Of a DNA stretch of 8,730 nucleotides, positions 1 through 5,905 are shown piece after piece; the first letter of the stretch is position 1; every line of letters starts with the position of its first letter. A program made the position numbers and the translations under genes. The stretch lies in NCBI GenBank assembly GCA_003446975.1, contig DMAP01000030.1, positions 1-8,730 on the forward strand, given 5' to 3'. The notes under the pieces were generated by a model. That model was not told where the DNA came from, made no database searches, and saw only the letters and a list, made by a program, of their open reading frames with translations. This DNA comes from Clostridiales bacterium. Lineage in GTDB: Bacteria; Bacillota; Clostridia; Tissierellales; Dethiosulfatibacteraceae.

Positions 1-8
1 TAGTTTTT

Positions 9-13
9 AGGTG
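9..13 (+). promoter_or_regulatory. Ribosome binding site of priA
   Basis: AGGTG lies 7 nt before the ATG at 21 and is the only Shine-Dalgarno-like sequence upstream, so it supports that start. The 20 nt before the gene are otherwise too short to interpret. TAG triplets at 1-3 and 8-10 could be the stop of an upstream gene (coaBC is the usual neighbour of priA in Firmicutes), but the frame cannot be assigned from this window. Confidence 0.6.
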
Positions 14-20
14 TGGATTT

Positions 21-2402
21 ATGAATCGTTATTGTGATGTGATTATCAGCAACAAATCTAGAAATACAGATCAGGCATATACCTATCAAATCCCGAATCA
101 TATGGGAAATCAGATTGATATTGGGAAGAGGGTATTGGTTAATTTTAACAATGGACTGATTATTGGTTTTGTTGTTTCATTGAAGGAAACAATTGACAAA
201 AATATCAGAAACATAAAAAATATCTTGTCGGTGATAGATAATGAACCTATTATCAGCCATCAGAACATAGCTTTAGCCTATTGGATCAGAGAGCATTATC
301 TTTCGAGATATAATGATGCTTTCAATTTGATGTACAGACCTTTATCTAAGATCGAAATTTTTATAAAAACCAGTAATTCGTTGCCCGACAATTTCAATCC
401 GGAGATAGCCGGCAAATGGATAGCCTTTGAAAAAATCAGAAAAGAGCTTCATAATAAGCAACTACTGGGCGAGTTTGACAACTATGTCTCAGATGGCATT
501 GTATCCATGCTGTCAAGAGATTTATCCTTTGAGACTGAAAAAACGACATTTGCAGAGCTTATCGACAGGCATTATTTGGAGAAATTAAAAAGCAATAGCC
601 ATAAACAGAAAAGAATCCTTGATTACATTGAAAAGAATGGAAATACATCAGTTACTGAGTTAATCAATGACTTGAAATCCAATATTAGAGAACTGAAAAA
701 ACTGGAAGGTAAAAGTCTGATCCGATTGTACTCGGAAGAGAACCATACAAAAAGACATGTTGACAACTTGAAGCCCGAATCCATTATATCGTTGACAGAC
801 GAGCAAAATAGTATTATAAATAGTATTGTGAGTTCTGAGAAGCAGAAATTTCTGATTCATGGTGTTACTGGAAGTGGTAAGACGGAGATCTATTTAAGAG
901 TTATCGAAGAAATATTAAGAGCAAACAAGACTGTCATCTACATGGTGCCCGAAATCTCATTGACACCACAAACAATCAACCGTTTCAAGCAACGTTTTGG
1001 TGATAGAATTGCTGTATTGCATAGCAAGTTGACAATCAGTAATAGAAATGAAGAATGGCGAAAAATATTTGATCAAGAGGCAGATATTATCATTGGCGCA
1101 AGGTCAGCTGTATTCGCTCCGGTCAAAAACCTGGGTGCTGTCATTATAGATGAGTCCCATGAGGAATCATATAAATCTTCCTCCATACCCAAATATGATA
1201 CGATAGAAGTCAGCGAGCAATTGACTGACTTGTGGAATGCCAAAATTATACTGGGCACAGCAACCCCATCCTCGGACTCCTATCTTAAAGGCATGCGAAA
1301 GGAGTATGAGATCATGACCCTGACTAAAAGGGTTAATCAGCTTCAAATGCCGGAGATTAACATAATTGACATGCGGGAGGAGCTGGATGACGGTAACAAG
1401 AATATATTCAGCAGACAACTTCAGGAAGCTATCATCAAAGCATTCAATATGAAAGAACAAACCATTTTGTTTTTGAACAGAAGAGGTTATTCGAGCTTCA
1501 TGTCCTGCAGGAGTTGTGGTTATGTGGTTAAATGCAAGCGGTGTGATATATCCATGACATATCATCAGAATAAAGGTCTTTTGATTTGTCATTACTGTGG
1601 CGCTACCCAGAAGGTCACTACAAAATGTCCGGAATGTGAGAGCCAGTATTTCAAAGCATTTGGGCTTGGGACTGAAAGAATCGAAGAAGAAGCCCGAAGA
1701 CTGATACCTGAAGCGAGGGTTAGTCGGGTGGATCAGGATACCACATCAGCGCCCAATTCTTTTGAAAAAATATACGACAGCTTTAAAAAGGGAGAAATAG
1801 ATATCCTAGTAGGCACACAGATGCTTGCAAAGGGACTTCATTTCCCAAATGTGACAGTAGTTGGAATTGTTTCTGCTGATTTAACGATGAACTTACCATT
1901 CTACACGGCAAACGAAAAATCATATCAATTGATTACACAGGTCAGCGGTAGAGCTGGCAGAGGAAACAAATCAGGCAAGGTTTTTGTACAGACTTATGAC
2001 CCAGACAATTATAGTCTTGTTCATTCCAAAAACAATGATTACATAGCCTTTGTCAAGCAGGAGCTGTCATTAAGAAAAGCATTCAGATATCCGCCTTTCA
2101 TCGATATAATAAATATTACGATACTTTCCAGGAAAGAGGAAAGCGCACAGAAATTTGTCATTGAAAAACACTCGGAAATCAGAAAAAATCTCAATGAACT
2201 AATTGTGAAAAGGAAAGTTTTGATGTACCCGCCGATGAATAACAGTATTTATAAAATCAACAACAAGTACCGTGTGTCTATTATCATCAAATATAAAAAA
2301 GGCGTTTCAACTGAAATTAAGAATTGTTTAAGAAAAATACTTTTAAATAGAAGTTACAAAGATGTTGATATATCCATTGATATCAACCCAACTTCAATAT
2401 AG
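21..2402 (+). CDS. priA: Primosomal protein N' (replication restart helicase PriA)
   Basis: PriA is a 3'-5' superfamily 2 DNA helicase that binds stalled or collapsed forks and starts reloading of the replicative helicase. The 793-aa length is normal for the family. A 3'-end-binding domain (about 1-105) and a winged-helix region (about 110-190) precede the helicase core. The core shows LTDEQ at 258-262, Walker A GVTGSGKT at 281-288, a DExH box written DESH at 377-380, GTATPS at 412-417, GTQMLAKG at 598-605 and QVSGRAGR at 640-647. The insertion that binds two zinc ions is intact, with four CxxC pairs: C496/C499, C505/C508, C523/C526 and C536/C539. Two normally acidic positions are changed: DESH replaces DEEH, and H607 stands where KGxDF is common. 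Complete zinc and ATPase motifs argue for a working protein. The stop codon overlaps the ribosome binding site of def, so the two are probably co-transcribed. Confidence 0.97.
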   Translation: MNRYCDVIISNKSRNTDQAYTYQIPNHMGNQIDIGKRVLVNFNNGLIIGFVVSLKETIDKNIRNIKNILSVIDNEPIISHQNIALAYWIREHYLSRYNDAFNLMYRPLSKIEIFIKTSNSLPDNFNPEIAGKWIAFEKIRKELHNKQLLGEFDNYVSDGIVSMLSRDLSFETEKTTFAELIDRHYLEKLKSNSHKQKRILDYIEKNGNTSVTELINDLKSNIRELKKLEGKSLIRLYSEENHTKRHVDNLKPESIISLTDEQNSIINSIVSSEKQKFLIHGVTGSGKTEIYLRVIEEILRANKTVIYMVPEISLTPQTINRFKQRFGDRIAVLHSKLTISNRNEEWRKIFDQEADIIIGARSAVFAPVKNLGAVIIDESHEESYKSSSIPKYDTIEVSEQLTDLWNAKIILGTATPSSDSYLKGMRKEYEIMTLTKRVNQLQMPEINIIDMREELDDGNKNIFSRQLQEAIIKAFNMKEQTILFLNRRGYSSFMSCRSCGYVVKCKRCDISMTYHQNKGLLICHYCGATQKVTTKCPECESQYFKAFGLGTERIEEEARRLIPEARVSRVDQDTTSAPNSFEKIYDSFKKGEIDILVGTQMLAKGLHFPNVTVVGIVSADLTMNLPFYTANEKSYQLITQVSGRAGRGNKSGKVFVQTYDPDNYSLVHSKNNDYIAFVKQELSLRKAFRYPPFIDIINITILSRKEESAQKFVIEKHSEIRKNLNELIVKRKVLMYPPMNNSIYKINNKYRVSIIIKYKKGVSTEIKNCLRKILLNRSYKDVDISIDINPTSI
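2364..2387 (+). repeat. Inverted repeat at the 3' end of priA
   Basis: GTTGATAT (2364-2371) and ATATCAAC (2380-2387) are perfect reverse complements separated by 8 nt, inside the last codons of priA and 13 nt before the def ribosome binding site. No T-run follows, so it is not an intrinsic terminator. It is AT-rich and could be chance; an mRNA processing or translation-modulating role is possible but unsupported. Confidence 0.35.
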
Positions 2403-2407
2403 GAGGT
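2401..2407 (+). promoter_or_regulatory. Ribosome binding site of def, overlapping the priA stop
   Basis: AGGAGGT is a near-perfect anti-16S match. Its first two bases are the last two of the priA TAG stop (2400-2402). It sits 4 nt before the TTG at 2412. No in-frame ATG or GTG lies at a suitable distance, so it decides the TTG start of def. The arrangement favours translation of def by ribosomes finishing priA. Confidence 0.8.
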
Positions 2408-2411
2408 CACA

Positions 2412-2891
2412 TTGGCGATACGTAAACTAAGAATTGATGGAGACGAAATATTAAGAAAAAAAAGCAAAAAAATAGAAAAAGTTGATGACAGGTTATTGAC
2501 CTTGCTTGATGATATGGTTGAGACCATGTACGAAAATGATGGCATAGGACTTGCGGCAGTCCAAGTAGGCGTCTTGAAAAGAGCGATTGTGATGGATGTC
2601 GGAGAAGGTCCTGTCAAAATTCTAAATCCGAGAATTATCGAAGATGAGGGAGAACAAATCTTTACAGAGGGATGCCTAAGTGTACCTTCTGTCAATGGGG
2701 ATGTCATCAGGCCGGAAAAAGTAAAAATGGAATATATGACCATTGAAGGCAATACGGAGATTATGGAGGCTGACGGATTGAAAGCTGTTTGCCTGTGTCA
2801 TGAAATTGACCATCTTGATGGGGTCCTATTCATAGATAAGATCATTAAGGGAACAAAGACCGAAGATGCAGGATTGGAATCCGATGCATAG
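2412..2891 (+). CDS. def: Peptide deformylase
   Basis: The enzyme removes the N-formyl group from the first methionine of nascent proteins at the ribosome exit, using a metal ion (usually Fe2+). All three family motifs are present: motif 1 GIGLAAVQVG with Q51, motif 2 EGCLS with metal ligand C88, and motif 3 HEIDH with ligands H130 and H134 and catalytic E131. V50 replaces the proline usual in GLAAPQ, a tolerated change. The 159-aa length is typical. The start is TTG, chosen because the strong AGGAGGT lies just upstream and the protein then begins (M)AIRKLRIDGDEILRKKSK, as relatives do. The 3' end overlaps fmt by 8 nt, coupling the enzyme that removes formyl groups to the one that adds them. 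Codons 15-20 contain runs of eight and seven A, discussed separately. Confidence 0.97.
   Translation: MAIRKLRIDGDEILRKKSKKIEKVDDRLLTLLDDMVETMYENDGIGLAAVQVGVLKRAIVMDVGEGPVKILNPRIIEDEGEQIFTEGCLSVPSVNGDVIRPEKVKMEYMTIEGNTEIMEADGLKAVCLCHEIDHLDGVLFIDKIIKGTKTEDAGLESDA
2456..2472 (+). repeat. Paired poly-A runs (A8-GC-A7) in def
   Basis: Eight As at 2456-2463 and seven As at 2466-2472 fall in def codons 15-20 (R-K-K-S-K-K). Both alternative frames hit a stop immediately afterwards: TAG at 2473-2475 in the +1 frame and TGA at 2483-2485 in the -1 frame. Any slippage by RNA polymerase or the ribosome, or any indel, would therefore end the protein at about residue 20-24. The run itself is certain; any functional effect is inference. 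Confidence 0.5.
2866..2889 (+). promoter_or_regulatory. Possible hairpin covering the fmt translation start
   Basis: ATGCA (2866-2870) can pair with TGCAT (2885-2889), and GGAT (2871-2874) with ATCC (2879-2882). This leaves a GA bulge (2883-2884) and a TGGA loop (2875-2878). The fold would bury both the AGGA Shine-Dalgarno-like sequence (2870-2873) and the fmt start codon (2884-2886). Ribosomes translating to the def stop at 2889-2891 would melt it, which would make fmt translation depend on def. The pairing is read from the sequence; the coupling role is inferred. Confidence 0.35.
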
Positions 2892-3822
2892 GGTTGTTTT
2901 TTTAGGGACTCCGGAGTTTTCCGTACCATCCTTGCATTCAATTGTCGCAAAGGGATACGAAGTGACTTTGGTTGTCACCCAACAAGACAAGAAAAAGGGA
3001 AGAGGAAAAATCACATCCAGATCGCCGGTTAAGATAGCCGCAGAAGCATTAGGCATTGATGTCTATCAACCTGAAAATATCAATTCAAAAAACAGCATAG
3101 ATTTGATTAAGTCACATCAACCTGATTTCATTATTGTTGTAGCATACGGACAGATTCTATCAGAGAGCTTTCTAAAGATTCCCAAAATAGACTGTTTGAA
3201 TATTCATGCTTCATTGTTACCGAAATACAGAGGAGCCGCACCCATCAATTGGGCAATAACAAATGGTGAATCGGAGTCAGGTATCTCAATCATGAAGGTA
3301 GAGAAGGGGCTGGATTCAGGACCGGTCTATAAGATGGAAAGTGTCTCTTTGGATAAAACAATTACCGCCGGCAAGCTACACGATATACTTATGACATTAG
3401 GTGCTGGATTGATTGTAGAGGTACTTGATTTAATAACGAAAGAAGAAGTAGAACCTTTGGAACAGGATTCGAACAAAGCGACTTATGCGCCTATGCTCAA
3501 GAAATCTATGAGCCTGATCAACTGGAACCAGACTTGCCAAGTCATCCATAATAAGATTAGAGGGCTGGACCCGTGGCCTGGGTCGGTCATACGTTATAAA
3601 CAAAAGGAATTGAAGATATTTGATACAAATTATGTGTTGGAAAAGCATGTTGAAAAGCCAGGAACAATATTAGGGGCAGATGAGCATGGCATCCGCATAA
3701 CATGTCTGGATGGTTATTTGACAATCAAAGAGATACAATTGCCGGGCAAGCGTAGGATGTCAGTCAGAGAGTTTCTGCTGGGCAATAAAATAGAGAAAGG
3801 TTATCAGTTAGGAGATGATTAA
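2884..3822 (+). CDS. fmt: Methionyl-tRNA formyltransferase
   Basis: It transfers a formyl group from 10-formyl-tetrahydrofolate to initiator Met-tRNA, producing fMet-tRNA for translation initiation. The start at 2884 gives 312 aa, beginning MHRVVFLGTPEF like the family. It puts the catalytic triad at N106, H108 and D144, the same numbers as in the E. coli enzyme. The in-frame ATG 18 nt upstream (2866) has no ribosome binding site at a usable distance and would add six unconserved residues. The N-terminal catalytic Rossmann domain holds SLLPKYRGAAPI (110-121) and GLDSG. The C-terminal OB-like tRNA-binding domain carries GLDPWPGS starting at 227. The gene overlaps def by 8 nt (ATGCATAG) and ends directly against the next start (TAAATG), so translational coupling on both sides is likely. 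Confidence 0.97.
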   Translation: MHRVVFLGTPEFSVPSLHSIVAKGYEVTLVVTQQDKKKGRGKITSRSPVKIAAEALGIDVYQPENINSKNSIDLIKSHQPDFIIVVAYGQILSESFLKIPKIDCLNIHASLLPKYRGAAPINWAITNGESESGISIMKVEKGLDSGPVYKMESVSLDKTITAGKLHDILMTLGAGLIVEVLDLITKEEVEPLEQDSNKATYAPMLKKSMSLINWNQTCQVIHNKIRGLDPWPGSVIRYKQKELKIFDTNYVLEKHVEKPGTILGADEHGIRITCLDGYLTIKEIQLPGKRRMSVREFLLGNKIEKGYQLGDD

Positions 3823-4500
3823 ATGTTTTTTGATACAAGTATTGTTTTACTAATTCCAGCTATCATCATATCGATGTATGCGCAGCAAAAGATACAGTCT
3901 ACATTTGCAAAATATTCAAGAGCTTATGCACAAAGCAATTACACAGGCTACGACGTGGCAAGAATGATTCTTGACAGAAACAATCTTGATGCAGTGGCTA
4001 TTGAGCATATCCCCGGTAATCTGACCGATCATTATGATCCCAGAACAAGAATACTGAGGTTGTCAGACTCGGTTTACGGCAGCAGATCTTTAGCAGCATA
4101 TGGCGTTGCCGCCCATGAAGTGGGACATGCCATTCAACACTCAAGTCAGTATGTTCCTTTGGTGGTGCGCAATTCATTGGTTCCTGTAGTTAACTTCAGT
4201 TCAAAATTTGTCTGGATTCTTGTCTTGCTGGGCCTATTCTTAGGCGCTGCAGGTCTAATCCAAATCGGCATAGTTCTGTTCTTGGGAATTGTTGTCTTTC
4301 AACTGGTTACATTACCTGTTGAATTTGATGCCAGCAATCGTGCCATTATGCAGCTCGAGGGATTGAACTTCCTTCAAGATGAAGAAATCGCAAATGCCAA
4401 AAAGGTGTTGAATGCAGCGGCATTGACATATGTTGCCGCAGCTTTGACCGCAATCAGTCAATTAATCAGGCTAATTATGCTTTCAAACAGGAGACGATAA
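3823..4500 (+). CDS. Membrane zinc metallopeptidase, YugP-like family
   Basis: This 225-aa protein belongs to the neutral zinc metallopeptidase family of B. subtilis YugP (Pfam Zn_peptidase_2). It carries HEVGH at 98-102, with zinc ligands H98 and H102 and catalytic E99, inside AAHEVGHAIQH. A second conserved block, LPVEFDAS (164-171), probably supplies the third zinc ligand, as a glutamate does in M48 peptidases; that assignment is inferred. Hydrophobic segments lie at about 5-20, 129-146, 148-164 and 196-216, so it is an integral membrane protein with the active site between the first and second segments. AGGAG at 3810-3814, 8 nt before the ATG, supports the start. No gap separates it from fmt. 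The physiological substrate of the family is unknown to me; membrane protein quality control is a reasonable guess from its HtpX-like build, not something the sequence shows. Confidence 0.9.
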   Translation: MFFDTSIVLLIPAIIISMYAQQKIQSTFAKYSRAYAQSNYTGYDVARMILDRNNLDAVAIEHIPGNLTDHYDPRTRILRLSDSVYGSRSLAAYGVAAHEVGHAIQHSSQYVPLVVRNSLVPVVNFSSKFVWILVLLGLFLGAAGLIQIGIVLFLGIVVFQLVTLPVEFDASNRAIMQLEGLNFLQDEEIANAKKVLNAAALTYVAAALTAISQLIRLIMLSNRRR

Positions 4501-4528
4501 AGGCTGTGATATCAGCCTTTATTATTTT
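4497..4528 (+). terminator. Candidate intrinsic terminator or attenuator before rsmB
   Basis: ATAAAGGCTG (4497-4506) and CAGCCTTTAT (4513-4522) form a perfect 10-bp stem with a TGATAT loop, followed by TATTTT (4523-4528). The stop codon of the peptidase gene (4498-4500) lies inside the 5' arm, so a ribosome terminating there would hinder folding. The stem has only four G-C pairs and the T tract is interrupted, so termination is probably partial. The GGAGAG that serves rsmB begins just one base after the tail. Confidence 0.6.
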
Positions 4529-4540
4529 GGAGAGATTTTG

Positions 4541-5854
4541 ATGGAGTATAGAAAAGAAGTCGTGAACTCTTTGTACAGAGTAACTGAAAAGAAGAAATAC
4601 TCAAATATAGAAATTAAGGAAAGCATCTTTAGATTTGACAACAAGCAGGAAAAAGATCTTTACGTTTATAATTTTTATGGTGTGATTGAAAACATCATTT
4701 TTGTCGATTGGGTTATTGCCTCATATTCTTCGATAAAAATCTCAAAAATAAATGACAAGGTGTTGAACATACTCAGACTTGCTGTATTTCAACTCTTTTT
4801 CAACGATAACCTCTCAGCGTCAAAAATTGTTTTTGAAAGTGTCGACTTAACAAAAAAGTACCTGTTTAAAAGTCATAAATTTGTCAATGGCGTCTTAAGA
4901 AGCATTATACGAAACAAAGAAAATATTTCTGTAGAAATCAGCAAGCTGGACAAGCTTGAGTATCTTTCAGTCAAATATTCTTATCCGGCTGGGCTGGTGA
5001 AGAAACTTGTCCAGGAGTTTGGATACGATGAAGCGGAACAATTTTGTATTGCATCCAACTCAAAACCGGAAATGATCGTTAGGGTCAATCAAACGAAAAT
5101 ATCACGGGACTTATTTTTTGACACTTATAATGGCGAGTTGTTCCAAATGTCCAAAACACAGCTATCAAATGATGGAATCATCATCAAAAGCCCCCATCAT
5201 ATTGAAAATACAGCAATGTACAAGGAAGGTCTAATAACGCCTCAAGACGAAAGTTCGATGCTTGTGGGTCAGATATTGAATCCGGAAAGGGAATCATATA
5301 TCATAGACATGTGTTGCGCTCCTGGAGGCAAATGTCTACATGCGGCGGAAATATGCCAAAATACCGGCAACATTGTGGGATGTGATATTTATGAACACAA
5401 GCTCAGACTTGTGGGAAACAATATCAGGAGACTTGGTTTGGAAAATGTTTCATTGATACTTCAAGATGCTACCGTCCTGAAGGATGATTTTATCGGAAAA
5501 TTTGACTATTGCATTGTAGATGTGCCCTGCAGCAATTCAGGAATTATCAGAAGAAAGCCTGAGATTAAGTATAGAATGGATATAGATGGATTTGAGGAAC
5601 TGATAGCTTTGCAAAGACATATTCTGGATAACGCGTCAAAATATCTAAAAATTGGTGGAAGGATGATTTATTCCACTTGTTCTGTTTTTGATGAAGAAAA
5701 CATTGAGCGGGTAACAGACTTTTTGAAACATCACGATGATTTTCAATTTGAGGATTTTGAGATCAATGGCAGAAAACATGAAGGTTTTATACAGCTATTG
5801 CCCCATATAGAAAATACGGATGGTTTTTTTATCGCTTGTCTTAAAAGAACATAG
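4541..5854 (+). CDS. rsmB: 16S rRNA (cytosine-C5)-methyltransferase RsmB
   Basis: RsmB makes m5C at the position equivalent to E. coli 16S C967 using S-adenosylmethionine. The 437-aa protein has the expected build. A NusB-like RNA-binding domain spans about 1-125, ending in the conserved KFVNGVLRSIIR stretch. A linker domain follows, then a Rossmann methyltransferase domain from about 230. The SAM loop is DMCCAPGGK (256-264), with D282 and D309 at the usual later SAM-contact positions. DVPCS (327-331) holds release cysteine C330, and YSTCS holds nucleophile C380. Oddities are CC in place of CA in the SAM loop and N332 where the family usually has glycine after PCS. GGAGAG at 4529-4534 spaces correctly for the ATG at 4541; a TTG directly before it (4538) would add one residue and is less likely. 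A hairpin precedes the gene, so its expression may differ from that of the upstream genes. Confidence 0.95.
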   Translation: MEYRKEVVNSLYRVTEKKKYSNIEIKESIFRFDNKQEKDLYVYNFYGVIENIIFVDWVIASYSSIKISKINDKVLNILRLAVFQLFFNDNLSASKIVFESVDLTKKYLFKSHKFVNGVLRSIIRNKENISVEISKLDKLEYLSVKYSYPAGLVKKLVQEFGYDEAEQFCIASNSKPEMIVRVNQTKISRDLFFDTYNGELFQMSKTQLSNDGIIIKSPHHIENTAMYKEGLITPQDESSMLVGQILNPERESYIIDMCCAPGGKCLHAAEICQNTGNIVGCDIYEHKLRLVGNNIRRLGLENVSLILQDATVLKDDFIGKFDYCIVDVPCSNSGIIRRKPEIKYRMDIDGFEELIALQRHILDNASKYLKIGGRMIYSTCSVFDEENIERVTDFLKHHDDFQFEDFEINGRKHEGFIQLLPHIENTDGFFIACLKRT

Positions 5855-5875
5855 CTATAATATTTAACAATAATA

Positions 5876-5884
5876 TGATATAAT
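5876..5884 (+). promoter_or_regulatory. Possible extended -10 promoter for rlmN and downstream genes
   Basis: TGATATAAT is a perfect match to the extended -10 consensus TGnTATAAT, in the 51-nt gap between rsmB and rlmN. Initiation would fall near 5891, about 15 nt before the rlmN ATG and just upstream of its GGAGAG (5897-5902). No good -35 box lies 16-18 nt upstream, which extended -10 promoters can tolerate. The region is very AT-rich, so TATAAT alone is weak evidence; a second TATAAT at 5856-5861 lacks both TGn and a well-spaced -35. Confidence 0.4.
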
Positions 5885-5905
5885 ATCAATAATTTTGGAG
5901 AGTTT

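Noticed and set aside
1167..1592. A 141-codon open frame on the minus strand
   Set aside because: It lies wholly within the helicase core and zinc region of priA, has no recognisable domain, and shows no independent gene signals. It is best explained as a shadow of priA.
2354..2752. A 132-codon minus-strand open frame across the priA/def junction
   Set aside because: It is antisense to conserved def motifs and its Ser/Thr/Pro/Ile-rich composition is what the reverse of AT-rich coding sequence gives. No family resemblance.
4444..4481. TTGACC (4444-4449) as a -35 box for an rsmB promoter
   Set aside because: No acceptable -10 lies 16-18 nt downstream. The nearest candidate, TATGCT at 4476-4481, is 26 nt away.
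5863..5887. AT-rich inverted repeats in the rsmB-rlmN gap, such as GATAT-A-ATATC (5877-5887)
   Set aside because: The repeats are short, contain almost no G-C pairs, leave no usable loop, and are expected by chance in so AT-rich a gap. No terminator or operator can be claimed.
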